From an uncultured Actinomycetes bacterium (GTDB lineage: Bacteria > Actinomycetota > Actinomycetes > Nanopelagicales > Nanopelagicaceae), in contig CAIPQX010000129.1 in assembly GCA_903867285.1 (NCBI GenBank), positions 1 to 19,240 of the forward strand: a DNA stretch of 19,240 nt, read 5' to 3'. Positions 7,081 to 14,464 of the stretch are shown here, one piece after another (the first letter of the stretch is position 1; the number at the start of each line of letters is the position of its first letter). Made by a program: the position numbers and the translations under genes. Below the pieces are notes generated by a model. That model did not search any database. It saw nothing but the letters and a program-made list of their open reading frames with translations, and was not told where the DNA came from.

Positions 7081-8121
7081 ATGACTGTTATTGAGTCTTC
7101 TACATCTCTCGATGCGGGCGTAATGAAAAAATCCTCACGTATACAAGTTTCGCGCGGCATGAAGACCATGATCGCCGCGCTTGTGGTCTTATTCCTGTTT
7201 TGCAAAATATTTGTCCCGGATAGCACCAGTAAAGGTGCGGTCTTGGGGATGCTGCCATTTGCCGCGGTATTGGCAATTATTGCACTGGGACAGACCTTAG
7301 TTATTCAACAGGGTGGCATTGATTTGTCTGTTGCTGGTTCGGTATCGCTGGCCGTGGTGTATGTAACGCGCTTGCCTCAGCAACATGACAGCCAATTATG
7401 GAAAGCGGTGCTTGTTGCACTTGGCAGCGCTGTCGTGGTTGGAGTGATAAATGGAATTTTGATAAGTCGTATTGGCATCAATGCGATTGTGGCAACGCTG
7501 GGAGTAAGCTCACTGGAATACGCAGTTATCATGGCTATCTCACAAGGAAGTCCGCGGCGCACAACAAATTTACTAAATCACATTGCCGCAAATTTAACAC
7601 TGGGGATTCCCAACTCTGCCATCTTCGCAGTTTTAGCAACCATCATGGTGACCCTCTTTTTAAAACGCAGCGTATCTGGACGCCGCTTCGAAGCAGTTGG
7701 TGCCAATTCACATGCAGGTTTTGCTGCTGGTCTTAAAGTTAAGCGCCACCAGATATCGGCTTATATATGCGCCCAAATTCTTTATTGTCTTGCCGGGATC
7801 TTATTAGCCGGAATTCTTACTCAACCGACGGCTTATCAAGGCGATAGCTTGGTTTTTCCTTCGGTAACGGTCGTCGTCCTCGGTGGAACATCACTCCTTG
7901 GGGGACGCGGATTTCCGGCGGCATCTGCTGTAGCCGCATTGTTTTTGCAACAACTCAATCAAATGGTGTTGACCCTCAATGTCCCATTCGGAGTTCGCAC
8001 TCTGGTAACTGCAATTGCGCTATTAGTTGGAATCGCCCTCTATACGATTCGTTGGGAATTAGTCAGAGAGAGATTTTCAGCACTAAATTCGAGGCGGTCA
8101 GTTGGGGCCGCGCATGTTTAA
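7081..8121 (+). CDS. Sugar-type (CUT2/RbsC-like) ABC transporter permease
   Basis: A 346-residue inner-membrane permease of the ribose/xylose class. Multiple hydrophobic helices begin around residue 30. The conserved 'ALGQTLVIQQGGIDLSVA' is at 68-85 and 'VVVLGGTSLLGGRG' at 264-277, the signature coupling region of BPD_transp_2 proteins. I chose ATG 7081 because GAGGGAG lies just upstream; an in-frame ATG 27 codons earlier would start within the repeat-rich control region. It is the first gene of the importer operon. A second permease domain is fused to the ATPase two genes downstream, so the membrane channel is probably a heterodimer of the two. Confidence 0.9.
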   Translation: MTVIESSTSLDAGVMKKSSRIQVSRGMKTMIAALVVLFLFCKIFVPDSTSKGAVLGMLPFAAVLAIIALGQTLVIQQGGIDLSVAGSVSLAVVYVTRLPQQHDSQLWKAVLVALGSAVVVGVINGILISRIGINAIVATLGVSSLEYAVIMAISQGSPRRTTNLLNHIAANLTLGIPNSAIFAVLATIMVTLFLKRSVSGRRFEAVGANSHAGFAAGLKVKRHQISAYICAQILYCLAGILLAGILTQPTAYQGDSLVFPSVTVVVLGGTSLLGGRGFPAASAVAALFLQQLNQMVLTLNVPFGVRTLVTAIALLVGIALYTIRWELVRERFSALNSRRSVGAAHV

Positions 8122-8209
8122 CTAAACTGCAAAATCCAAATAACAGGTTTTCGGCAAAGCTGCCGGAAGGTGCGTCCAAGCGGCCGCACATCTAGGAAAG
8201 GAAACCCAT

Positions 8210-9295
8210 TTGACACGCATCAATTCACGCGTACTCAAAGTCGCGAGTGGTCTCGGAATAGCTTCGATGCTCTTTGCATCAACTATTTCAACCGCCGCAA
8301 CGAGCGCCGCCGCAGCCGCACCTTCCTGGTGCGGACCAAAGAAAATAACGATGGCATTGACCGACGGCTTCGGAGGAAACTCTTGGCGTCTGGTCACTAC
8401 CGCTTCTGCCCAAGCCGAAGCAGCAAAGTGCCCAAGCGTAAAGAAGCTCTACTACGCAGATGGTCAAGGTAATACTTCAAAAGCTATTTCTGACATCAAG
8501 AGCTTTGTAGCCAAGGGTGTAAATGCAATGGTTGTATTCCCAGATGCTGGAAAGGCTATTCTTCCTGCACTTCGCGCAGCTTATAAAGCCGGTGTAGTAA
8601 CAGTTCCTTACCGCGTATTCCCTGGTGGAGTCGCTGGCAAGGATTACACGGCATTCATCGGTACCCCATTCGCACAAGCTGGCCAAAACTGGGCTAACTG
8701 GGCCCTTAAGGCTCTACCAAAAGGTGGAAATGTACTGTTCCTTTCGGGACCAGCTGGAAACAGCCAAGGTACAGATGAGGCTGCTGGCTTCTGGGGTGTA
8801 TTAAAGAATCACCCTGAGTTCAAACCAATCGGAGTTCAACCATTTGAAGTAACAAACTGGGATCCAGCACTTGCTCAGCAAGTCTTGACCGCTGACATTG
8901 CTGCAAATCCAAAGATTGATTTGATCCTCTCTGACTTCGGTCCTACCTTAGTTGGAGCACTTACAGCAGCTCAAAAGACAGGCTGGAAGATTCCTGCAAT
9001 CGCAGCATCCGATGGAAACGTTCTCGGATGTTTCTGGAAGAGCATGCAATCTGTAGATGCCTTCCCAATGATGACCGTATCTACACAGAACGATCATGCT
9101 CGTTTAGCTATCGATTATGCAGTTGCAAAGGCAACTGGCGGAAAGCTACCAGGAACTGTTTATCCTTCTCTTCCATTTGAGGATTCAATTTCCGGTAAGC
9201 CAAAGCCAGTCCAGTGTGCTTCAAACCTACCTGGTGACGTCTACTTGTCCGCACAGCTTTCAGGTGCCGCTCAAGCAGCACTAGGTAAAAAGTAA
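8210..9295 (+). CDS. Sugar-type ABC transporter substrate-binding protein (RbsB-like)
   Basis: A 361-residue exported periplasmic-binding-protein-fold receptor. It has an N-terminal Sec signal with basic residues to position 10, a hydrophobic core and an Ala-rich c-region (about 29-37). There is no lipobox cysteine at the cleavage site; Cys41 follows 'APSW' and is not in a lipobox context. The mature part starts a RbsB-type lobe ('ITMALTDGFGGNSWR'), with 'SDIKSFVAKGVNAMVVFP' and 'PKIDLILSDF' typical of sugar-binding family members. The start is TTG 8210, with AAAGGAAA upstream. The ligand cannot be named; a sugar, polyol or cyclitol is the class expectation. A strong terminator directly after it would make this the most abundant message of the operon. 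Confidence 0.9.
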   Translation: MTRINSRVLKVASGLGIASMLFASTISTAATSAAAAAPSWCGPKKITMALTDGFGGNSWRLVTTASAQAEAAKCPSVKKLYYADGQGNTSKAISDIKSFVAKGVNAMVVFPDAGKAILPALRAAYKAGVVTVPYRVFPGGVAGKDYTAFIGTPFAQAGQNWANWALKALPKGGNVLFLSGPAGNSQGTDEAAGFWGVLKNHPEFKPIGVQPFEVTNWDPALAQQVLTADIAANPKIDLILSDFGPTLVGALTAAQKTGWKIPAIAASDGNVLGCFWKSMQSVDAFPMMTVSTQNDHARLAIDYAVAKATGGKLPGTVYPSLPFEDSISGKPKPVQCASNLPGDVYLSAQLSGAAQAALGKK

Positions 9296-9325
9296 TATCC
9301 AATACGTAAAGAGAAAGTAGAAGTA

Positions 9326-9363
9326 CAGGTTGGCCACGAGGGACTGTGGCCAACCTGCCTTTT
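9326..9363 (+). terminator. Intra-operon rho-independent terminator after the binding protein gene
   Basis: A perfect 12-bp G+C-rich stem (CAGGTTGGCCAC with GTGGCCAACCTG) around an 8-nt loop is followed after CC by TTTT. It lies 30 nt past the binding-protein stop and 31 nt before the ATPase-permease start. Partial termination here is a common way to give more binding protein than membrane components. Confidence 0.85.
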
Positions 9364-9394
9364 AATAATGCACATATTCTGAAAAGGTGTCACC

Positions 9395-11872
9395 GTGGAA
9401 AATTCACCGCTAGTTCTTGCCAATATTTCGAAGAACTATTCTGGCGTCGCTGCCCTTCGCGATGTCTCATTTGAAGTCTTTTCCGGTGAAGTCCATGCGC
9501 TCCTAGGCGAAAATGGTGCCGGCAAATCCACCTTGATGAATATTGCCTCAGGTACAACATTCCCAGACTCAGGCACCATCGCTGTAGATGGAAAGAATTT
9601 TGAAAAACTCTCTCCAAAATTGGCAACAAGTTTGGGGATTGCATTCGTACATCAACATCCTGCCGTTCTTCCCGATTTAACTGTTGCTGAAAATATTTCG
9701 ATTTCAGTCCCCAAGAAATTTTTACAGAGTCATGGGAGTACTTCTGAATCCATGCGAGCGATGCTTCATGATTTTGGTTTAGATGTGGATTTAAAGGAGC
9801 GCGTTGGAACGTTAACGGTGGCACAAAAGCATCTTCTCGAAGTTGCAAAGGCATTTGTTATACATCCTAAAATTTTGATTTTGGATGAACCAACGGCGCC
9901 CCTAGGCCAAGAATCGGTAGATCTACTCTTTGAGCGCGTACGCATGATCACGGATGAAGGTACCGCTGTTATTTACATCACCCACCGAATGGCGGAAGTT
10001 CGGGCTATCGCGAAGCGAGTTACGGTCCTGCGCGATGGAAAATTCCGTGGCACCTCACTCGTTTCAGAGATTAGCGATCTCGATCTCCTTACTCTGATTG
10101 TCGGTCGGGAAATTGAATCAACTTTTCCTCCAAAACATGATGGATCCGCTACGGACAAGGAGTTTTTGCGCGTTGAAAATCTGACCTCAGATGAATTCTT
10201 TGACATCTCACTCACTGCTAATCGTGGCGAGATCATTGGAATATCTGGTGTTGTTGGCAATGGGCAGAGCGCGGTTTGTAGAGCTCTTGCAGGTATAAAA
10301 AGTGCTCAGGGAACAATATCCGTTGCAGGCAAAGTTCTTGGATCCCGTGACCTAATTAATAATGTCGCATATATGCCGGCTGATAGACATGGTGAAGGTC
10401 TAATGATGTCACTCTCAGTTCGTGAAAATGCCGCAATTAATTCGCTAATTAAATTCAGGTCAAGACTCTTTGTTAGTCGTTCGAAAGAAGTTAATACGGT
10501 AAGGAGCTCACTGAACTCCATTGCGGTCAAAGCCCCCTCAATGGATGCGCTGGTCTCTTCCTTGTCAGGTGGAAATCAACAAAAGGTAGTGATGGCTCGC
10601 GCCCTATTAGCTGAACCTGCGATGATTATTGCCGATGAGCCAACTCAAGGCGTCGATGTGGGAGCGAGAGCAGAAATTTATTCAATTCTGCGCGAGATAG
10701 CACAAAAGGGAATTCCAGTCATCGTGGCCTCCTCTGATGCGAAAGAGCTCGAAGGTTTATGTGATCGTGTTTATGTAATGTCCCGCGGACACATTGTTGA
10801 AGTTTTGGATGCCGAAGCCATCACAGAAGAAGAGATGGTTAAAGCTGCCGTTGCTTCTACAAAACTTATCAAGCAGGACACATCAGGTACCGCAGTTGTT
10901 AAGCGAGGTGGATCTATTCGCCGATTTTTTAAAGGCGATTTTATTCCGCCTATTATTTTATCTCTGATCATGCTTGGTCTTGGAGTATATGTCCACGGCA
11001 AAAACTCCAGATATACATCTGCCTTCAATATAAATTCAATGCTTTTGTTAGTTACCGCATTGGGATTTATAGCAGTCGGCCAGACCATAGTCATGTTAGT
11101 TGGGGGCATGGATCTTTCGGTTGGTCCAATGGCGGGCTTTTTGCTGATTATCGCTTCCTTCTTTGTTCAGGATGGCTCAAAGATGACTTCGATTATCTTT
11201 GCCTTCGTCTTAATGTTGGTCTTGGCCATAGCTGGCGGCGCAGCAAATGGCGCACTTATCAGATTTGGTAAATTTACTGCAGTTGCGGCCACTCTGACTT
11301 CATATATTGGAATTCAAGGATTTAGTTATTTGTTGCGCAAAACTCCTGGGGGATTTATCAATCAGAATGTTTCCGCCAAAATCACCGGATCATGGGGCCC
11401 AATCCCTGTCGCTTTCATCATTTTGGCCGTAGGTTCTATTGGCATTGAGTATTTTGTTCGAAATTCTGCTTGGGGAATTCGCCTGCGCGCAGTTGGTTCC
11501 GATGAGGAATCCGCTCGCAGACTTGGTGTCCCGATTAATAAGACCGTTATCACCGCTTATGTCTTGTCAGCCGTCTTCGCTGGCTTCGGTGCGGTTATGT
11601 TGATGGCCCAGTTGGGAGTCGGAGACCCTGCCCAGGGCACGTCTTATACCTTGCAATCAATTACAGCTGTTGTTCTTGGAGGCACTAGTTTGCTCGGAGG
11701 GCGTGGCTCATTTATTGGAACTCTTTTTGGATCAATGTTGTTGATTCAGGTGCTTAATGCGACGACCTTCTTGGGACTCTCTCAAACGTGGCAGTATTTA
11801 TTTCAAGGTTTACTGGTTGTTGCCGCCGCAGTTGTATATACCACCACGCGATCATCAAAACGGAGGAAATAA
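9395..11872 (+). CDS. Fused sugar ABC transporter ATPase (RbsA-like) and permease (RbsC-like)
   Basis: An 825-residue fusion. Residues 1-245 form the first nucleotide-binding domain: Walker A 'GENGAGKST' 38-46, a weak C-loop 'LTVAQKHLLEVAKA' 140-151, Walker B 'LILDEPTAP' 161-169. Residues 255-500 form the second: degenerate Walker A 'GVVGNGQSA' 285-293, intact C-loop 'LSGGNQQKVVMARAL' 390-404, Walker B 'IIADEPTQGVD' 411-421. This intact/degenerate asymmetry is normal for RbsA, XylG and MglA. Residues 515-815 are a complete permease with 'VGQTIVMLVGGMDLSVG' and 'VVLGGTSLLGGRG' at 759-771. ATPase and permease are normally separate proteins. With the separate permease at 7081 the importer could be two fused chains or a mixed assembly. 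GTG 9395 is preceded by AAAAGGTG. The stop codon overlaps the next gene by 1 nt. Confidence 0.92.
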   Translation: MENSPLVLANISKNYSGVAALRDVSFEVFSGEVHALLGENGAGKSTLMNIASGTTFPDSGTIAVDGKNFEKLSPKLATSLGIAFVHQHPAVLPDLTVAENISISVPKKFLQSHGSTSESMRAMLHDFGLDVDLKERVGTLTVAQKHLLEVAKAFVIHPKILILDEPTAPLGQESVDLLFERVRMITDEGTAVIYITHRMAEVRAIAKRVTVLRDGKFRGTSLVSEISDLDLLTLIVGREIESTFPPKHDGSATDKEFLRVENLTSDEFFDISLTANRGEIIGISGVVGNGQSAVCRALAGIKSAQGTISVAGKVLGSRDLINNVAYMPADRHGEGLMMSLSVRENAAINSLIKFRSRLFVSRSKEVNTVRSSLNSIAVKAPSMDALVSSLSGGNQQKVVMARALLAEPAMIIADEPTQGVDVGARAEIYSILREIAQKGIPVIVASSDAKELEGLCDRVYVMSRGHIVEVLDAEAITEEEMVKAAVASTKLIKQDTSGTAVVKRGGSIRRFFKGDFIPPIILSLIMLGLGVYVHGKNSRYTSAFNINSMLLLVTALGFIAVGQTIVMLVGGMDLSVGPMAGFLLIIASFFVQDGSKMTSIIFAFVLMLVLAIAGGAANGALIRFGKFTAVAATLTSYIGIQGFSYLLRKTPGGFINQNVSAKITGSWGPIPVAFIILAVGSIGIEYFVRNSAWGIRLRAVGSDEESARRLGVPINKTVITAYVLSAVFAGFGAVMLMAQLGVGDPAQGTSYTLQSITAVVLGGTSLLGGRGSFIGTLFGSMLLIQVLNATTFLGLSQTWQYLFQGLLVVAAAVVYTTTRSSKRRK

Positions 11873-12936
11873 TGAAAGCAGCTCGCTTTTACGGTCAGAA
11901 GGATATTCGAATCGAAGAAGTTCCATCGCCCAGTGCGCCTTTGGCGGATGAAGTCGCTGTTGAGGTCCTGTTCTGCGGTATCTGCGGTACTGACCTTCAT
12001 GAGTATGTAGTTGGCGCGATAGTTACACCAACAAAACCTCACCCATTAACTGGGGTAACAAATCCTCAGATTTTAGGCCACGAATTTTCAGCCCGCGTTA
12101 TTGAAATTGGTAAAGATGTTCGCGACGTTAAAGTTGGCGATCGCGTCGCTATCATGCCTGCAATTGTTTGCGGACGTTGCATTCCATGCCGCACCGGTCG
12201 GGGTCACCTCTGCCTACTCTTTGCTTGTACGGGATTGAGCGCTCCTACTGGTGGTTTGGGCGAAATAGCAATCCTCAAGGAGTATCAAGTAGCCATACTT
12301 CCTGACTCGATGTCGGATCAAGCAGGCGCTTTAGTTGAACCAGCAGCGGTTGCCGCCTATGGCGTAGATCGAGTCGGAGTGACAGGCGGAGACATTGTAT
12401 TTGTAAGCGGCGCAGGTCCCATCGGAGCGCTTAGCGCCCTCTATGCAAATGCCATCGGAGCTTCACAAGTAATTATTTCAGAGCCAAACCCCTTCCGAGC
12501 TGCTTTTGCCAGGTCTTTAAACCTAGGTCCAGTACTTAATCCACTTGATGAATCTTTTAGTGATCAAATTCAAGAAATCACGGAAGGTCGTGGAGTAGAT
12601 GTTGCTATCGAGGCATCTGGCACCACGCCAGGTTTGACGGGTTGCTTGAACAACATTCGTCGTAGCGGCAAAATTGTGCAAACCGGATTGCATACCAAAC
12701 CCGCCACAATCGATGCTATGAAATTATCTGAAAAAGATATTTCTTATGTTGGTAGCTGGTGCTACCTCATCACGGATTGGTCGCGAGTTATCCGATTGGC
12801 AGCTTCAGGAAAGTATCCAATTGAAAAGATGGTATCGAACGTTATTAGCATTGACGATGTCGTAACCAAGGGTTTTGATGTACTTATCGATCCAAAGGGA
12901 GATCAAATGAAAGTCTTGGTTAAAGTCAAAAAATAA
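11872..12936 (+). CDS. Zinc-type medium-chain dehydrogenase ((R,R)-butanediol dehydrogenase-like)
   Basis: A 354-residue MDR with the full zinc equipment. Catalytic residues are Cys38 ('GICGTD'), His70-Glu71 and Glu156 ('LVEPAAV'). Structural zinc is Cys100, 103, 106 and 114 ('CGRCIPCRTGRGHLC'), and 'GAGPIG' is at 180-185. The Pro/His-containing insert before 'GHEF' is shared with the protein at 5030, and the two are paralogues. The ATG at 11872 follows GGAGG and overlaps the TAA of the ABC fusion (TAATG); an earlier in-frame start within the ABC gene is unlikely. Translational coupling to the importer suggests it acts early on the imported compound, probably oxidising a vicinal diol or polyol hydroxyl. 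Confidence 0.9.
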   Translation: MKAARFYGQKDIRIEEVPSPSAPLADEVAVEVLFCGICGTDLHEYVVGAIVTPTKPHPLTGVTNPQILGHEFSARVIEIGKDVRDVKVGDRVAIMPAIVCGRCIPCRTGRGHLCLLFACTGLSAPTGGLGEIAILKEYQVAILPDSMSDQAGALVEPAAVAAYGVDRVGVTGGDIVFVSGAGPIGALSALYANAIGASQVIISEPNPFRAAFARSLNLGPVLNPLDESFSDQIQEITEGRGVDVAIEASGTTPGLTGCLNNIRRSGKIVQTGLHTKPATIDAMKLSEKDISYVGSWCYLITDWSRVIRLAASGKYPIEKMVSNVISIDDVVTKGFDVLIDPKGDQMKVLVKVKK

Positions 12937-12962
12937 TTGGCATATTTACGAATTATTTTTTG
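12927..12962. terminator. Bidirectional A+T-rich terminator between convergent genes
   Basis: A perfect 12-bp inverted repeat (CAAAAAATAATT and AATTATTTTTTG) encloses a 12-nt loop. It contains the stop codons of both converging genes. Each strand ends the stem with a T-run. The stem is A+T-rich and weak, so efficiency is uncertain, but position and symmetry suit termination from both sides. Confidence 0.6.
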
Positions 12963-13492
12963 AATAGTGGTGTGAGCGAACTAAGCGCGGGTCGATTTTT
13001 CAAATATTCGACGACTGCTGCATCGTGTTCTTCCTTTTTGTAATAATCCCATTGGATCAACTCCAGGGCCAGACCATCTGGGTCGCTGAAGTAGCACCAG
13101 CGCCAGCCAGCTAGTGGACCTTCGTCCACTACATTGACATCAGAATAGAAGGTAACGCCATGGGATTCGAGTTCTGCTCTGGTTTTATGGATGTCTTCCA
13201 CTTCAAAGCAGACATGGGCTGCACCAAGATGATTGTTTGGAACTGATTTGCCGGCGGTATCTGCCCGTTGCGCATACTCAATCAACTCAAATGATGTGGT
13301 TGCATCGACCCAGAGAGAGACCTGGCGCAACTTAGCGTTAGGCACCCCTACCCCTTTTGCAAGACCAGGACCCTCGAACCAACCCGTAGGCTCATTTTGA
13401 AATTTAAAGCCTAAAATGTCGTGGTAAAAATAAATAGAGCGATCCAAATCGCTACAAATGAGTCCGACGTGGTGGACATAGTTTAATTTCAT
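12953..13492 (-). CDS. VOC family (glyoxalase/bleomycin-resistance fold) protein
   Basis: A 179-residue vicinal-oxygen-chelate protein made of two paired beta-alpha-beta3 modules. The metal-ligand pattern is visible: His8 in 'VHHVGL', a Glu in 'FELIEY' (69 or 72), His93 in 'AAHVCFEV' and Glu144 in 'LALELIQ'. 'YFSDPDGLALEL' is the family's hallmark end. Members include glyoxalase I, epimerases, isomerases and extradiol dioxygenases, so the reaction cannot be fixed. In this setting an isomerisation or epimerisation of a keto intermediate is plausible. It is divergent from the XRE-cupin regulator and shares its operator-rich upstream region, so it is likely a direct target. Confidence 0.88.
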   Translation of the reverse strand: MKLNYVHHVGLICSDLDRSIYFYHDILGFKFQNEPTGWFEGPGLAKGVGVPNAKLRQVSLWVDATTSFELIEYAQRADTAGKSVPNNHLGAAHVCFEVEDIHKTRAELESHGVTFYSDVNVVDEGPLAGWRWCYFSDPDGLALELIQWDYYKKEEHDAAVVEYLKNRPALSSLTPLFKK

Positions 13493-13515
13493 GGCTCTTT
13501 ACCCATCTCCTAGCC

Positions 13516-13586
13516 TGTTCATGTGGGCTGAACGGCCGCTTCAGAATATACGCCCGAATATTGGGGGTGTACACCCCATGTGAACA
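13516..13586 (+). promoter_or_regulatory. Operator cluster between the VOC gene and the XRE-cupin regulator
   Basis: Three related elements lie in the divergent gap. GTACACCCCATGTGAACA (13569-13586) matches the importer-promoter motif at 6976 at 16 of 18 positions. A perfect 14-bp palindrome GGGGTGTACACCCC (13564-13577) overlaps its left half. A minus-strand near-copy, AGCCCACATGAACA, is at 13529-13516 and faces the VOC gene. The arrangement fits autoregulation of the regulator together with control of the divergent gene. Binding is inferred from position and repetition only. Confidence 0.5.
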
Positions 13587-13676
13587 GCGGGTAAACTAAT
13601 TAAGCTGGCTCAGCGGGGCGGAAACCAATAACTTCCATTCCCTCATTAAGATTTCGTGAATTATGGGAGGAGCCTT

Positions 13677-14333
13677 GTGAAAGACGCAATGGAACACCTG
13701 GGTCCACGGCTCAAAGAGATTAGGTCTCAAAAGGGAATCTCTCTTCGCGAAGTCTCTCGCTTACTTAGCGTCTCACCCTCATTCCTTTCGCAGATCGAAA
13801 ACGGTAAATCGCAACCATCGGTTGCTACTTTGTACTCCATCGCCAAGTTGCTTAATATTTCAGTTGATGCGCTCTTTGAAGCGAAACCGAATGAGAGCGA
13901 GAGCGCCAAAGAGTCGGGATTGAATCCCGAGACCGAGCGAGAAAATTATATTCACCCAACTGCGGCTTGGGGTGTTTCAAGAGCTCGTATTTCGGCTGTA
14001 AATCCCTTGAATCGCAGCGTAATAACCATGGATTCTGGGGTGCGCTGGGAACGCTTAGCGGCGACCTCCGAAGTTGATGTAAATTTCATGGAGATCTTTT
14101 ACGGACCTGGGGCAGAAACCAATAAGACAGGTTCATTAATTTTTCATGATGGATTTGAATATGGTTTTGCGCTAGAAGGCGAACTTGAATTAACAATAGG
14201 TGACGCCGTGCTATCTCTTGCTGCCGGCCATTCGGTGGGTTTCGACTCCTCGCTCCCTCATCGCTTTAGAAATCTTGGTAGTTCGCCATTTCGCGGAATT
14301 TGGTTTGTACACGGATGCTCTGCTGCTCATTGA
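13677..14333 (+). CDS. XRE-family transcriptional regulator with C-terminal cupin sensor domain
   Basis: A 218-residue regulator. Residues 8-67 form a Cro/C1-type helix-turn-helix ('ISLREVSRLLSVSPSFLSQI' is the core). A linker follows, and residues 135-212 form a cupin_2 barrel with 'FHDGFEYGFALEGELELTIG' and 'LPHRFRN', giving His157, Glu161 and His195 as possible metal or ligand contacts. Proteins of this layout (PuuR- and SutR-like) usually repress catabolic or transport genes until a small molecule binds the cupin. I chose GTG 13677 because GGGAGGAG ends 5 nt upstream; a GTG at 13656 has no such site. The shared motif before the importer operon makes it the likely local regulator. Confidence 0.88.
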   Translation: MKDAMEHLGPRLKEIRSQKGISLREVSRLLSVSPSFLSQIENGKSQPSVATLYSIAKLLNISVDALFEAKPNESESAKESGLNPETERENYIHPTAAWGVSRARISAVNPLNRSVITMDSGVRWERLAATSEVDVNFMEIFYGPGAETNKTGSLIFHDGFEYGFALEGELELTIGDAVLSLAAGHSVGFDSSLPHRFRNLGSSPFRGIWFVHGCSAAH

Positions 14334-14405
14334 ATAACCTCTGATTCACACCTCTAATTTCGCAATTTATATGAACTTTTTGATGACTCTGCGGATAAAA
14401 AAACC

Positions 14406-14434
14406 TTGACATAGGTGTTTTGCTAGTGTTAACT
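14406..14434 (+). promoter_or_regulatory. Sigma-70-type promoter for the M24-EboE operon
   Basis: TTGACA (14406-14411) is a perfect -35 hexamer. Exactly 17 nt further, TTAACT (14429-14434) is an acceptable -10. Transcription would start about 10-20 nt before the GGGAG ribosome site of the M24 gene. A 6-bp inverted repeat GTGTTA/TAACAC spans the -10 and the leader and could be a regulatory site. Confidence 0.55.
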
Positions 14435-14464
14435 AGGAGCGAACATCTAACACGGGAGCGCATA

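Noticed and set aside
8140..8195. Possible leader hairpins before the binding protein gene
   Set aside because: Only 5-bp stems (CGGCA/TGCCG and GTGCG/CGCAC) with imperfect surroundings; not enough for a riboswitch or terminator call.
9390..9854. 154-codon open frame on the minus strand
   Set aside because: It is antisense to the first ATPase domain with Walker A; composition is odd (many Arg, His, Gln) and no ribosome site or family match is visible.
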